Shown one piece after another: positions 46,193 to 54,519 of a stretch of 64,000 nucleotides of DNA; position 1 is the stretch's first letter; the number at the start of each line of letters is the position of its first letter. The notes beneath the pieces were generated by a model, which had not been told where the DNA came from, searched no databases, and saw only the letters and a list, made by a program, of their open reading frames with translations. The translations under genes and the position numbers were made by a program. Origin of the DNA: Croceimicrobium sp965279135 (GTDB lineage Bacteria > Bacteroidota > Bacteroidia > Flavobacteriales > Schleiferiaceae); assembly GCA_965279135.1 (NCBI GenBank), contig OZ257133.1:3286001-3350000 (forward strand), written 5' to 3'.

Positions 46193-47848
46193 ATGAGGCA
46201 AAAAGCCCTTCTTTCTTTTCTGCTGATCTTCGGATTCATCCTCGGATTTGAAATCTTTATTAGCTCCTGTGCAAGTAAGTCCAGTCCCACCGGTGGTCCA
46301 AAGGATACCCTTGCTCCACAACTGGATACTGCCTATCCTCCAAATAAAACGATTCACTTTGAAGCGGATCGGATTATCCTTGAGTTTGATGAGTATTTGA
46401 ATCTTAAAAACCCGCGTCAACAAATAAATATTAATCCCCTTCTAAAGGAGGATTTGGAAATTGTTTCTCGCGGTAAAAAGGTTGAAATTTTGCTAAAGGA
46501 CACCCTTCGGGAGCAGACTACCTATATCATTTCTTTTGGTAACAGCCTTGCTGATTTAAACGAAGGCAATGAAAACAAGAATTTCAAATATGTTTTTTCT
46601 ACTGGTGATTATTTAGATAGCCTGCGTCTCTCAGGAACATTGAAGAAGGCCTATAGCAATGAGCCATTATCTAACTATATGGTGGCACTCTATGATATCA
46701 GCAAGCTTTCGGGTAGAGATTCATTCTTACTAAAGGAGCGCCCCGATTATTATGCTTTTAGTGATGAAAGCGGATCCTTTGGAATGTCTTATCTGGGAGT
46801 AGGAGAATACATTATGGCGGCCTTCGAAGATAAAGGAGGGACCTTTAAACTAAGTAGTAATCGTATTCCCTTAGGCTTTGTATCAGACACTATTGTGCTT
46901 CGTCCGGACAGTTTGTATCGATATGATATTTTAGTTTTTGAACCCGAGCAGAAGCTCCGTTTTTTGGGGGCAAGGCAGAAGGCCGCAGGATTGATCCAGT
47001 TTTCCTTTAATATGCCGGCGGATAGTTTTAAGGTAGAGGGTGTTAAGCTCAAAAGGGATTCAGTTTTGTTTTTATGGAATGGTACCCGAGATACCCTAAA
47101 TGTATACTATGATTATCTGGCGGATAGTCTACAATTCAGGCTTAACTACGACAGTCTGTTTATAGACTCGGTAATTAGTGTGCGCCTGCGAGAGATGGAT
47201 CCCCTGGAAATGAAACTAGGGATAAAGGAGTCTAAACTTCGCCCTTGGGATACTATTAAGATTAAGAGTTCGGTACGTATCGATTCCTGGAATAAAGACT
47301 CCATTTTTCAATTTACGGATAAGGATACCATCAATGTAATTCCCGTAAAAGATAGTCTGGATTCATTTCAGTGGTTTCTTTTACCACCACATAAACGCAG
47401 TTTAAGATTGAGGTTTAAGGCAGGAGCTTTTCAAAGTGGGAATAGAAGTTTAGAAGATTCTATTGATATTAAGGTCGCCATATTGAAGGGGGAGGCCCTC
47501 GGGACTTTAAGCTTTAAAGTCGTATGTGATTCTGCGAAGGCCATGATCCTACAACTGTATGAAGAAGACCAAAGTCTATTAATGCAAAAGAGTTTTCAGG
47601 ATTCGATTACGGTAAACCTTAAAAACTTCATTGCTCGTAAACTGCAGGCCTATCTAATTATTGATGCCGATGGTAATGGTAAATACACCACCGGTGATTT
47701 TGAAGCTATACGTCAACCCGAAATTAGGGTGCGATATCCGGAAGACCTGGAAATCAGGGAAAACTGGGAATTAGAGTTAGAGTGGCGATATAAAAGTATC
47801 AACAAAGCACCGTTGCTAAAAACCGATAGCATAGTTCCCGTGGAATAA
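46193..47848 (+). CDS. Lipoprotein with bacterial Ig-like (Big_5) domain
   Basis: A 551-residue lipoprotein. The lipobox is ISSC with C26; the following SKSSPTGGPKDTLAP is a conserved opening in Bacteroidota lipoproteins that carry a Big_5-type Ig-like domain. That domain spans about 45-150 (AYPPNKTIHFEADRIILEF ... TTYIISFG). A carboxypeptidase-regulatory-like segment comes next (RLSGTLKKAY...NYMVALYD), then a long beta-rich region, and the end resembles 'LIIDADGNGKYTTGDF'. The biochemical role is unknown. It is the first gene of a probable operon (25 bp to ompA-like, then kinase, hemW). Confidence 0.75.
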   Translation: MRQKALLSFLLIFGFILGFEIFISSCASKSSPTGGPKDTLAPQLDTAYPPNKTIHFEADRIILEFDEYLNLKNPRQQININPLLKEDLEIVSRGKKVEILLKDTLREQTTYIISFGNSLADLNEGNENKNFKYVFSTGDYLDSLRLSGTLKKAYSNEPLSNYMVALYDISKLSGRDSFLLKERPDYYAFSDESGSFGMSYLGVGEYIMAAFEDKGGTFKLSSNRIPLGFVSDTIVLRPDSLYRYDILVFEPEQKLRFLGARQKAAGLIQFSFNMPADSFKVEGVKLKRDSVLFLWNGTRDTLNVYYDYLADSLQFRLNYDSLFIDSVISVRLREMDPLEMKLGIKESKLRPWDTIKIKSSVRIDSWNKDSIFQFTDKDTINVIPVKDSLDSFQWFLLPPHKRSLRLRFKAGAFQSGNRSLEDSIDIKVAILKGEALGTLSFKVVCDSAKAMILQLYEEDQSLLMQKSFQDSITVNLKNFIARKLQAYLIIDADGNGKYTTGDFEAIRQPEIRVRYPEDLEIRENWELELEWRYKSINKAPLLKTDSIVPVE

Positions 47849-47872
47849 GGGAGGCTTTACTTTTGGTCTCAA

Positions 47873-48880
47873 ATGAAGACTATGAAGAAGCTCGCCATTT
47901 TCATTCCGTTATTATTTGTTGCTAGCTCCTGTGTGAGTAGTAAAGTCTATAAGGACTTACAAGCCAAGTTTGCTGATCTGGAGGCAGAAAACAGCGAACT
48001 GCGCAAGGGTCGTGATCAGGCTAAAGCCGATGGTGATATTGCCCAGACTAAAGTTGAGGAGTTAGAATCTCAAATTGCTCGTTTAAAAGAAGAGCAAGCC
48101 GAAAGAGTACAGGAATTAAACGGAATTCAAAAGCGCTACCGCGACCTTAATAAATCCTATGAGTATTTATTGGAGAATAATAATGCGCTTTTAGCCTCTA
48201 ACCAGCGAGAGAACAAGAAATTGGTGGAGCGTCTAAATAAACTGCAATCACAACTCTCAAATAAGGAGGATTCCCTGAAAATTGAGACCGATAGACTGCG
48301 CAAATTGGATCAGAATCTCAGTCGTTTAAGCGAAGAAATACAAATTCGAGAGCAAAGGATTTCTGAGTTAGAAGCGGCCATGGCTCGTAAAGACAGTACC
48401 GTTTCGATGGTACAGCAAAGACTGCGAGATGCCTTGAGAAACTTTGAAGGCAAGGGATTGACTGTGGAAGAGAGAGCAGGGAAAGTATATGTTTCACTAG
48501 AGAATCGTTTGCTCTTCCCCTCTGCAAGTTGGACCGTGCAAAGCGAAGGGAAAAAGGCCTTGGAAGAATTGGCCGCGGTTTTAGCGGAGAACAGTGATTT
48601 ACAGGTAATGGTAGAAGGCCATACGGATAGCGATGCCTTTAATGGTCGCACGGCGGTGAAAGACAATTGGGATTTAAGTGTAATGCGAGCTACGAGTATT
48701 GTAAAGATTCTTGTCGCCAATCCCGGAGTGAACAAGGCTAACATTACGGCTGCCGGTAGAAGTGAATACGTTCCCATTGCAGATAATGATAGTCCGGAGG
48801 GTAAAGCCAAAAACCGTCGGACCGAAATAATTATTAGCCCCGACCTCGATGAGCTTAATGCTCTATTGGAAATGAAATAA
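47873..48880 (+). CDS. OmpA family lipoprotein with coiled coil
   Basis: A lipoprotein of 335 residues. The lipobox is ASSC (C20). Residues about 25-185 form one long coiled coil rich in E, K, Q and L. Residues about 210-325 are an OmpA-like peptidoglycan-binding domain, with MVEGHTDSDAF and NRRTEIIISPD; D and R of the diaminopimelate-binding site are in place. It is likely to tie the outer membrane to the wall. A shorter start (MKKLAIF, three codons in) is possible. It lies 25 bp after the Ig-like lipoprotein gene and 46 bp before the histidine kinase. Confidence 0.85.
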   Translation: MKTMKKLAIFIPLLFVASSCVSSKVYKDLQAKFADLEAENSELRKGRDQAKADGDIAQTKVEELESQIARLKEEQAERVQELNGIQKRYRDLNKSYEYLLENNNALLASNQRENKKLVERLNKLQSQLSNKEDSLKIETDRLRKLDQNLSRLSEEIQIREQRISELEAAMARKDSTVSMVQQRLRDALRNFEGKGLTVEERAGKVYVSLENRLLFPSASWTVQSEGKKALEELAAVLAENSDLQVMVEGHTDSDAFNGRTAVKDNWDLSVMRATSIVKILVANPGVNKANITAAGRSEYVPIADNDSPEGKAKNRRTEIIISPDLDELNALLEMK

Positions 48881-48926
48881 TTAGCCCGGGCCAGCAATAT
48901 AATTCGGCTATTTTTGTTTGCTAGCC

Positions 48927-50084
48927 ATGGATTTCTACGGACGAAAGAACCTTTGGAAGTTTTTCCTATTTGTAATTGCCATCCTCATTGGATTGGTAAC
49001 CCTTTTCTATACGGAAGGCTTTTTGAAAGAGCTCCGCAAGGAGGAAATGAAAAAGGTCAATCAGTGGGCCAATGCCATTGGCTCGGTGCAGAGGGCTGAT
49101 GTTCAGACAGACCTTATTCTGGCCACACAAATAATCCAGGACAATACCACGATACCCTTAATTATTACCGATGCGAATGATTCAATTACCATAACCAGGA
49201 ATCTGGCAGCCTCGATAGAAAATGATCCGCTTGCTCTAAGGGAGCGCCTTGAGGCTATGAAGGCAGAAGGAAGCTTTATTGAAGTAAGTTTTGAAGGAGA
49301 GCCGTTTAATTATGTTTACTACGAGAACTCTACTTTGCTCACTCAGTTGCGGTTCTATCCTATTATTCTCTTGGTAGTGATCAGTCTCTTTATGTTCATT
49401 GCCTACTTTGCTTTTAGTGGCGCCCGAAAGGCCGAGCAAAATCAGGTTTGGAATGGCTTAGCCAAGGAAACCGCTCACCAAATTGGCACCCCCTTAAGTT
49501 CATTAGTGGGATGGCTAGAGTTGATGAAGATGCAGAATGTCGATCCCAATATGGTGAAGGAGATGGAGAAAGATGTGAAGCGTTTAGAGACGATCACCAA
49601 TCGTTTTTCAAAAATCGGTTCTCAACCCGCACTTAAGGAGGCAGATATGCTATTGTCAACCAAACAGGCGGTAGAATATCTTCGCACCCGCAGTCCCAGA
49701 AAGGTGATAGTAGAATGTCATCTACCTTTTGAACCGGTATATGCTGAGGTAAATTTACCCCTGTTTGAATGGGTGATCGAAAATTTAGTACGGAATGCTA
49801 TTGACGCCATCGAAGGAGGGGAAGGCAGGATTGATGTAAGGCTCGAGTCTACCGATAAATTGGTGCAAATTGATGTGAGTGATACCGGTAAGGGAATACC
49901 AGCTCAAAAATTGAATTCCATTTTCAGACCGGGATTCTCCACTAAAAAAAGAGGTTGGGGATTAGGTCTAAGTCTCGCTAAGCGCATTATAGAGGATTAC
50001 CACAATGGACGCATTTTTGTGGCAGAATCTGTAGTGAATGAAGGGACTATCTTCAGAATCACCCTTCCCCGTATCTTTAAATAA
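48927..50084 (+). CDS. Membrane sensor histidine kinase (HQIGTPL class)
   Basis: A 385-residue kinase with two membrane helices (about 11-29 and 141-163) around a small periplasmic sensor region. The dimerisation/phosphoacceptor box is KETAHQIGTPLSSL with H184 as the likely phosphorylated residue; the usual acidic residue after His is Gln here, as in a recurring Bacteroidota subgroup. The ATPase boxes are complete: N (ENLVRNAIDAI), G1 (DTGKGIP), F/G2 (GFSTKKRGWGLGLSLAKRI). I prefer ATG 48927 to the TTG nine bases upstream. No response regulator gene is nearby. Its stop overlaps the hemW start by 1 base. Confidence 0.85.
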   Translation: MDFYGRKNLWKFFLFVIAILIGLVTLFYTEGFLKELRKEEMKKVNQWANAIGSVQRADVQTDLILATQIIQDNTTIPLIITDANDSITITRNLAASIENDPLALRERLEAMKAEGSFIEVSFEGEPFNYVYYENSTLLTQLRFYPIILLVVISLFMFIAYFAFSGARKAEQNQVWNGLAKETAHQIGTPLSSLVGWLELMKMQNVDPNMVKEMEKDVKRLETITNRFSKIGSQPALKEADMLLSTKQAVEYLRTRSPRKVIVECHLPFEPVYAEVNLPLFEWVIENLVRNAIDAIEGGEGRIDVRLESTDKLVQIDVSDTGKGIPAQKLNSIFRPGFSTKKRGWGLGLSLAKRIIEDYHNGRIFVAESVVNEGTIFRITLPRIFK

Positions 50085-51211
50085 TGGCGGGCATTTATTT
50101 GCATATTCCTTTCTGTCGCCAGGCTTGTGTTTATTGTGATTTTCATTTCAGTACCCTAAGTAATCATCGCGATGCTATGCCTGCCGCTTTAGTGAAAGAA
50201 GCAGAGATTCGTCAGGTGTATTTGGGGACTAATAAACTTGATACCATCTATTTTGGTGGGGGCACACCTAGCATTCTGAAGCCGGATGTACTTCAGGGGA
50301 TTTTAGATGGACTTAAGCAATTCTTTCATTGGGATGAAAAAGCTGAGATTACTATTGAAGCCAATCCTGATGATTTAGATGAAGACTACTTAAAACACTT
50401 GAGTCAAACTGAGGTAAACCGCCTTTCCATTGGTATACAAAGCTTTCGGGACCCGGACCTGAAATTCATGAATAGAGCGCATAATGCTACGGAAGCAAGG
50501 CATTCTTTGGAGTGGTCGAAAAAGTTTGGTTTTGACAATCTTACGCTTGATCTCATTTACGGATTACCGGAGCAAAGCGGGGAGGATTGGCTTTGGCAAT
50601 TGGAGCAACTATCCGCTTATGAAATCCCCCATTTTTCCGCTTATGCCTTAACTGTAGAGGATAAGACGGTATTGGATCAATGGGTTAAAAAAGAGAAAGT
50701 AAAGGTTGATGAGGTTAACGCAGCGGAGCAATTCAAGATACTGCAGGCTTTCGCCTCTGAAAATGCTTATGAGCACTATGAGCTTTCGAATTTTGCAAAG
50801 AGTGGTTTTCAAGCGAAACATAATTCTGCCTATTGGCTCGGCAGGCCCTATTTAGGCTTAGGCCCTTCAGCACATTCTTATAATGGTCGGGCAAGACATT
50901 GGAATGTATCCAACAATGCATTGTATCTAAAGGGTTTGGAGAAAATGGAATTGGCCATTGAGGAGGAGGTTTTATCCGAGAAGGATCGGTTTAACGAATG
51001 GCTAATGATTGGTTTGCGTTTGGGACAGGGATTGGATTTGAAAGGTTTGAAGGATTTTTCGCCGGCTTTTGAAACACACTTTTGGAAAGAGGCGGAAAGA
51101 CTTATGAATACTTCCAGATTGATTCGTGCAGAAGATCATCTTAAGATCCCGGCAAACCAGCGATTCTATAGCGATGGCATCGCTTCGGAAATGTTCTATA
51201 TTGCTGAATAA
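50084..51211 (+). CDS. hemW: Radical SAM haem chaperone HemW
   Basis: A 375-residue radical SAM protein. The Fe-S site is C11, C15 and C18 in HIPFCRQACVYCDF; it lacks the fourth 'CGC' cysteine typical of the true HemN oxidase, placing it in HemW, a haem-binding protein that delivers haem to membrane cytochromes. Other landmarks are YFGGGTPSIL, EANPDDL, LSIGIQSF, LDLIYGLPEQ and LGLGPSAHSYNG. It follows the kinase gene with a TAATG overlap and precedes the cyclase-family gene by 10 bp. The cbb3 oxidase operon downstream is a plausible client. Confidence 0.9.
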   Translation: MAGIYLHIPFCRQACVYCDFHFSTLSNHRDAMPAALVKEAEIRQVYLGTNKLDTIYFGGGTPSILKPDVLQGILDGLKQFFHWDEKAEITIEANPDDLDEDYLKHLSQTEVNRLSIGIQSFRDPDLKFMNRAHNATEARHSLEWSKKFGFDNLTLDLIYGLPEQSGEDWLWQLEQLSAYEIPHFSAYALTVEDKTVLDQWVKKEKVKVDEVNAAEQFKILQAFASENAYEHYELSNFAKSGFQAKHNSAYWLGRPYLGLGPSAHSYNGRARHWNVSNNALYLKGLEKMELAIEEEVLSEKDRFNEWLMIGLRLGQGLDLKGLKDFSPAFETHFWKEAERLMNTSRLIRAEDHLKIPANQRFYSDGIASEMFYIAE

Positions 51212-51221
51212 CAGAGTTTCA

Positions 51222-51962
51222 ATGATAGTAAAGCTTAACAAAGGCGATAAACTGTTTGAGGTAGATTTATCCCAACCCATTTTATGTTCCACAACTTTTG
51301 GAGATGCAGACCGGGAGCCTTCAGCCTGGTATGTTGACCCCGTGAAAATAGAACCTGTTCAGATGGGAGATTGGGTAGGTTCCGTGGCGGAAGGATCTAG
51401 TGTTAACTTTTTCAATGTTTTATTAAATCCGCATGGCAATGGTACCCATACTGAGTGCTACGGTCATATTGATAAAGGTCAGCAGAAGTTGAACGATTGC
51501 CTGAAAGAAACACACGGTTGGATTCATTTTCAACGGCTGCCGATTCGGCAAGTTGGTGAGGATAAAATATTGCTTTTAGAAGATCTTATGATTCCAGAGG
51601 AGGGTTTCCCGGAATTCGTGGGTCTGGAAGCAGAGGGATTGCCTTTTCCCGGGCATTTTAGTAATACAAACCCTCCCTATATGGAGGCTGCCCTTTGCGA
51701 GAAGCTTGCCCAATTAGGGGTAAAGCATTTACTAACTAATTTACCTTCAGTCGATAGAGAGGAGGATGGTGGAGCACTTGCAGCTCACCGTGCTTTTTGG
51801 TCCTATCCTGAAGATATTCGTGAAGATGCCACAATTACAGAATTCACCTATTTCCCGCCAGAGTTATCCGAAGGCATATACTTCATCAATCTACAAGTCG
51901 CGCCCATCCATAATGATGCAGTGCCTTCCCGACCGCTTCTTTTCTGGGCAGTAACCCTATAA
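51222..51962 (+). CDS. Cyclase family (kynurenine formamidase-like) metal-dependent hydrolase
   Basis: A 246-residue protein when begun at ATG 51222 (MIVKLNKGDKLFEVDLS); the longer frame would run 86 bp into hemW and has no support. The family metal motif appears as NPHGNGTHTECYGHI, against the usual HxGTHxDxxxH, with E in place of D. Other blocks are LITNLPSVDREEDGG-like and EGIYFINLQVAPI. Members hydrolyse N-formylkynurenine or related amides and esters; the substrate here is not known. It is the last gene of the 46193-51962 operon. Confidence 0.8.
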   Translation: MIVKLNKGDKLFEVDLSQPILCSTTFGDADREPSAWYVDPVKIEPVQMGDWVGSVAEGSSVNFFNVLLNPHGNGTHTECYGHIDKGQQKLNDCLKETHGWIHFQRLPIRQVGEDKILLLEDLMIPEEGFPEFVGLEAEGLPFPGHFSNTNPPYMEAALCEKLAQLGVKHLLTNLPSVDREEDGGALAAHRAFWSYPEDIREDATITEFTYFPPELSEGIYFINLQVAPIHNDAVPSRPLLFWAVTL

Positions 51963-51965
51963 AAA

Positions 51966-52029
51966 TGGAAAACCCCAACAATCCTGAGGAATGCCGGGGT
52001 AAAACCTTAACCTGATTAATCTGCTTCGC
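51966..52029 (-). ncRNA. Small RNA candidate, copy A of a tandem triplet
   Basis: Minus strand. A promoter-like element (TACTTTAG at 52035-52042, with TTG at 52062-52064, spacer 19) is followed at the expected transcription start by a 35-nt block (51995-52029) identical in all three copies. The block opens GCGAAGCAGA and holds GATTAATCAGGTTAAGGTTT. It runs into a terminator stem ACCCCGGCATTCC / GGATTGTTGGGGT with loop TCA (51972-52000) and a T tract. Predicted length is about 65 nt. No start codon-led frame is present. Confidence 0.65.
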
Positions 52030-52034
52030 TGATG

Positions 52035-52064
52035 CTAAAGTAAGAATACTTTTTAAACCGCCAA
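52035..52064 (-). promoter_or_regulatory. Promoter of small RNA copy A
   Basis: Minus strand TTG (52062-52064), 19-bp spacer, TACTTTAG (52035-52042), one mismatch from TAnnTTTG. Confidence 0.55.
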
Positions 52065-52159
52065 GCGTAGTTGCAAATTTTATTGATAAAAATTTCAAGA
52101 TTATTAAAAAATGCAACTGGTGCCTAGATAATTTCGACCTCTGCCTCCTTCATGAAAAA

Positions 52160-52222
52160 GAAAAACCCCGACGATCCTGATGGATGTCGGGGTAAAACCT
52201 TAACCTGATTAATCTGCTTCGC
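52160..52222 (-). ncRNA. Small RNA candidate, copy B of a tandem triplet
   Basis: Minus strand. A perfect TATATTTG (52228-52235) lies 5 bp before the same invariant block (52188-52222). Here the first bases also complete a small stem TCTGC-GAA-GCAGA. The terminator stem ACCCCGACATCC / GGATCGTCGGGGT is followed by TTTTTC. The stem has compensating changes against the other copies (CGAC/GTCG here), which supports it being a functional structure. The -33 region is poor (TGT in place of TTG). Confidence 0.65.
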
Positions 52223-52227
52223 AGACT

Positions 52228-52235
52228 CAAATATA
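52228..52235 (-). promoter_or_regulatory. Promoter -7 element of small RNA copy B
   Basis: TATATTTG on the minus strand, exact match to TAnnTTTG, in the same position relative to the invariant block as in copies A and C. Confidence 0.55.
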
Positions 52236-52370
52236 ATCTTTTTTTAACGTGAGCTTTACATTGACCGAGGAAATAAAAATCTATTTCCTGCACAAGATTA
52301 AGTACTTGTGAGTTTTTTGCTGATTTAAGGAGCTTTTTTGAGTCAAGCTAGATGGCTGGGGTCTAAAATG

Positions 52371-52433
52371 GAAAAACCCCGACAATCCTGATGGACGCCG
52401 GGGTAAAACCTTAACCTGATTAATCTGCTTCGC
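52371..52433 (-). ncRNA. Small RNA candidate, copy C of a tandem triplet
   Basis: Minus strand. TTTG (52468-52471), a 21-bp spacer and TATATTTG (52439-52446) form a complete Bacteroidota promoter. The invariant block (52399-52433) starts 5 bp later, then the terminator stem ACCCCGGCGTCC / GGATTGTCGGGGT and TTTTTCC. It is the copy nearest hemJ. The rest of the 580-bp gap between genes holds only these three units, their spacers and a palindrome at 52510-52527. Confidence 0.7.
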
Positions 52434-52438
52434 TGATC

Positions 52439-52471
52439 CAAATATAGGAGGATAGAATTAAAATTTGCAAA
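52439..52471 (-). promoter_or_regulatory. Promoter of small RNA copy C
   Basis: Minus strand TTTG (52468-52471), 21-bp spacer, TATATTTG (52439-52446); both boxes match the consensus exactly. Confidence 0.65.
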
Positions 52472-52509
52472 TAATATTTGCAGAAAATACCTTTAATACT
52501 CTTAACCTT

Positions 52510-52527
52510 GGCTTAACATGTTGAGCC
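52510..52527. other. 18-bp palindrome near the hemJ end
   Basis: GGCTTAACATGTTGAGCC (one mismatched pair). It lies 16 bp beyond the hemJ stop. It has no adjoining T tract, so it is a poor terminator; it could be a protein-binding site. Confidence 0.3.
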
Positions 52528-52542
52528 TCAGAATGAAAAGTT

Positions 52543-53088
52543 TTAGTTTTTTTCTCGCTTTCGTTTGTAAAGTTTCGCGGCCAGGAAGAATAGCACCCCA
52601 AGAGCTAACAATATTACCAGACCTACCCAAAGTCCAGCCAGGCTTTTCCAAACTGCGAGCATCACAATTGCAATGAGAATGAGTGTAGGGATCTCATTAT
52701 AGAGACGGTAACCAAAACTATTTAGTCCTTTGGGACTTTTATTCAGGGATCTAATATGAGAAGCGCAGGACCAGTGATAGAACATTAAGGCGACCACCAG
52801 ACTAAGTTTTAAATGCATCCATGGGCTTTTAAGCCATTCCGAATTCAGAATCAGCATGCCTATGCCTCCAGCCAGGGTCAGGTACATTGCCGGATTTTGA
52901 ATAATCCGATACAATCTGCTTTCCATGGTGTGATACTGTTTTCTGAGAGTCTTAGATTCCGGGTCATCTTCACCCAATTCCCATGCTTCCTTGTGATAAA
53001 CAAATAGTCTTACGATATAGAAGATTCCGGCAAACCAGCTTACGAATCCAATGATATGTATTGCTTTAAAGAAGTAGTACCAATCCAT
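52543..53088 (-). CDS. hemJ: Protoporphyrinogen oxidase HemJ (UPF0093 / CopD-like)
   Basis: A 181-residue inner-membrane protein with about four or five helices. The start at 53088 gives the family opening MDWYYFFKAIHIIGFVSWFA and then FYIVRLFVYHKEA, the HemJ signature with the conserved haem-ligand histidine (H10). The longest frame's 12 extra residues are unlike the family. HemJ converts protoporphyrinogen IX to protoporphyrin IX, the penultimate haem step, using a bound haem b. It is divergent from hemN with 81 bp between start codons. The KRKR-rich tail is cytosolic. Confidence 0.85.
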   Translation of the reverse strand: MDWYYFFKAIHIIGFVSWFAGIFYIVRLFVYHKEAWELGEDDPESKTLRKQYHTMESRLYRIIQNPAMYLTLAGGIGMLILNSEWLKSPWMHLKLSLVVALMFYHWSCASHIRSLNKSPKGLNSFGYRLYNEIPTLILIAIVMLAVWKSLAGLWVGLVILLALGVLFFLAAKLYKRKREKN

Positions 53089-53146
53089 CCCGCAAAAATA
53101 GGTCGATTGGCTGATAATTGTCATTTCCTTGACAGAGCCTTCAATC

Positions 53147-53154
53147 TAGTTTTG
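53147..53154 (+). promoter_or_regulatory. Promoter -7 element of hemN
   Basis: TAGTTTTG matches TAnnTTTG exactly and lies 15 bp before the hemN ATG. The nearest TTG is at N15, shorter than usual, so only the proximal box is supported. The leader would be about 10 nt. Confidence 0.4.
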
Positions 53155-53169
53155 TTTCAAGATGTTTTT

Positions 53170-54519
53170 ATGGATTACAAACTAGTAGAGAAGTATAATG
53201 TAGCGGTACCGAGGTATACTTCATATCCTACCGTTCCGCTGTGGGAAAATTCTAATCTCGATCCTCAGAGCTGGATGGATCACGTTGTGAGGGCTTTCGA
53301 GGATGACCAGGAGATCAGTTTATACATCCATCTACCTTATTGCGAAAGTCTCTGCACGTATTGTGGCTGCAATAAACACATCACTAAGAACCATTTAGTG
53401 GAATTACCTTACGTAAAGGCAGTTCTAAAGGAATGGAAGATGTATACCAGCAGATTTCCATCCAAACCGTTATTGCGAGAAATCCATTTGGGAGGAGGTA
53501 CACCGACCTTCTTTAGTCCTGAGAATCTACACCTTTTGATCTCTGGTATATTGGAAGAAGCCGAGGTCGCGGATTTCCATTCTTTCAGTTTTGAGGCGCA
53601 TCCTTTTAGTACTACTGATGCGCACCTCGAGACTTTGTTTCAGCTTGGTTTTAACCGATTGAGTCTGGGTATTCAGGATTTCGATCCCAAGATTCTTAGT
53701 CTTATCAACCGTTTCCAAAGCGAGCAGCAGATTGAGCATATCGTTCAAAAAGCAAGAAGCATTGGATATGAATCAATCAATTTTGATTTGATCTATGGCT
53801 TGCCTCAGCAAACAGAGGGAAATATCTATCGCAATCTTGAATGGGTAGGTCGACTAAAGGCGGATCGCATAGCTTTTTATTCCTATGCCCATGTACCAGG
53901 AGTTGCTCCCAGTCAAAGAGCTTATGATGAGAGTGACTTGCCTAAAGGTGAGGCTAAGTGGAATTTGTATCGATTGGGGTCAGAAGGGTTTTCCAGAATG
54001 GGCTACAAGGAGATTGGCATGGATCATTTTGCCCTGGCGGAGGATGATTTAGCGCTATCGGCGCAGAAGCATAGTTTGCATCGCAATTTCATGGGCTATA
54101 CCCCTCATCATACAAAACTAGCTCTTGCTTTAGGTGCGAGCTCGATAAGTGATGCCTGGTCCGGATTTGTCCAGAATGAGAAGAAGTTGAAGGACTACTT
54201 ACGCCGTGTAAATAAGGAAGATTTACCTCCGGTAATTAAAAGTCACTATCATACCGAAGAGGATTTAGCCATACGGGCCAAGCTCCTTCATCTCATCTGT
54301 CACTTCGAAGGAGAGTGGCTTAATGAGCGAGAATATTTTGATGAATTCTTAAAGCCTCGATTTAGAATTCTGGAGAAAGACGGCCTGGTGAGGCTGTTCC
54401 CTTATCAGGTGAAAGTAACGCGAAAGGGCCGAGCGTTTATTCGCAATGTTTGTTCCGTTCTAGACAAGCGATTAAAGGTGAACGAACTATCCAAACCGAC
54501 CTTTAGTCAGGCTGTATAA
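53170..54519 (+). CDS. hemN: Oxygen-independent coproporphyrinogen III oxidase
   Basis: A radical SAM enzyme of 449 residues converting coproporphyrinogen III to protoporphyrinogen IX without oxygen. The start at 53170 (MDYKLVEKYNVAVPRYTSYP) is chosen because RYTSYPT is the HemN hallmark near the N-terminus; the longer frame adds 38 unrelated residues and runs into hemJ. Cluster and substrate cysteines are C58, C62, C65 and C67 (YCESLCTYCGCNKH), the CGC distinguishing it from HemW. Other motifs: HLGGGTPTFF, FEAHPFSTT, LSLGIQDF, INFDLIYGLPQQ, EIGMDHFAL. It pairs divergently with hemJ, so successive haem steps are encoded back to back. Confidence 0.95.
   Translation: MDYKLVEKYNVAVPRYTSYPTVPLWENSNLDPQSWMDHVVRAFEDDQEISLYIHLPYCESLCTYCGCNKHITKNHLVELPYVKAVLKEWKMYTSRFPSKPLLREIHLGGGTPTFFSPENLHLLISGILEEAEVADFHSFSFEAHPFSTTDAHLETLFQLGFNRLSLGIQDFDPKILSLINRFQSEQQIEHIVQKARSIGYESINFDLIYGLPQQTEGNIYRNLEWVGRLKADRIAFYSYAHVPGVAPSQRAYDESDLPKGEAKWNLYRLGSEGFSRMGYKEIGMDHFALAEDDLALSAQKHSLHRNFMGYTPHHTKLALALGASSISDAWSGFVQNEKKLKDYLRRVNKEDLPPVIKSHYHTEEDLAIRAKLLHLICHFEGEWLNEREYFDEFLKPRFRILEKDGLVRLFPYQVKVTRKGRAFIRNVCSVLDKRLKVNELSKPTFSQAV

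Noticed and set aside
48310..48897. 195-codon antisense frame across the OmpA-like gene
   Set aside because: Low-complexity Ser/Leu-rich translation opposite a clear OmpA domain; no family resemblance.
51126..51221. Upstream extension of the cyclase-family gene into hemW
   Set aside because: The extra 32 residues are out-of-frame hemW sequence and unlike the family; ATG 51222 lies just after the hemW stop.
53089..53169. FNR box between hemJ and hemN
   Set aside because: The best candidate TTGAC-N6-TTCAA has wrong spacing and only partial half-sites. TATTTTTG facing hemJ would start transcription almost on the ATG, so I did not call it a promoter.
52543..53169. Overlapping longer starts for hemJ (53124) and hemN (53056)
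   Set aside because: Both extensions cross the opposite gene's start and add residues absent from the well-conserved N-termini MDWYYFFKAIH and MDYKLVEKYN.
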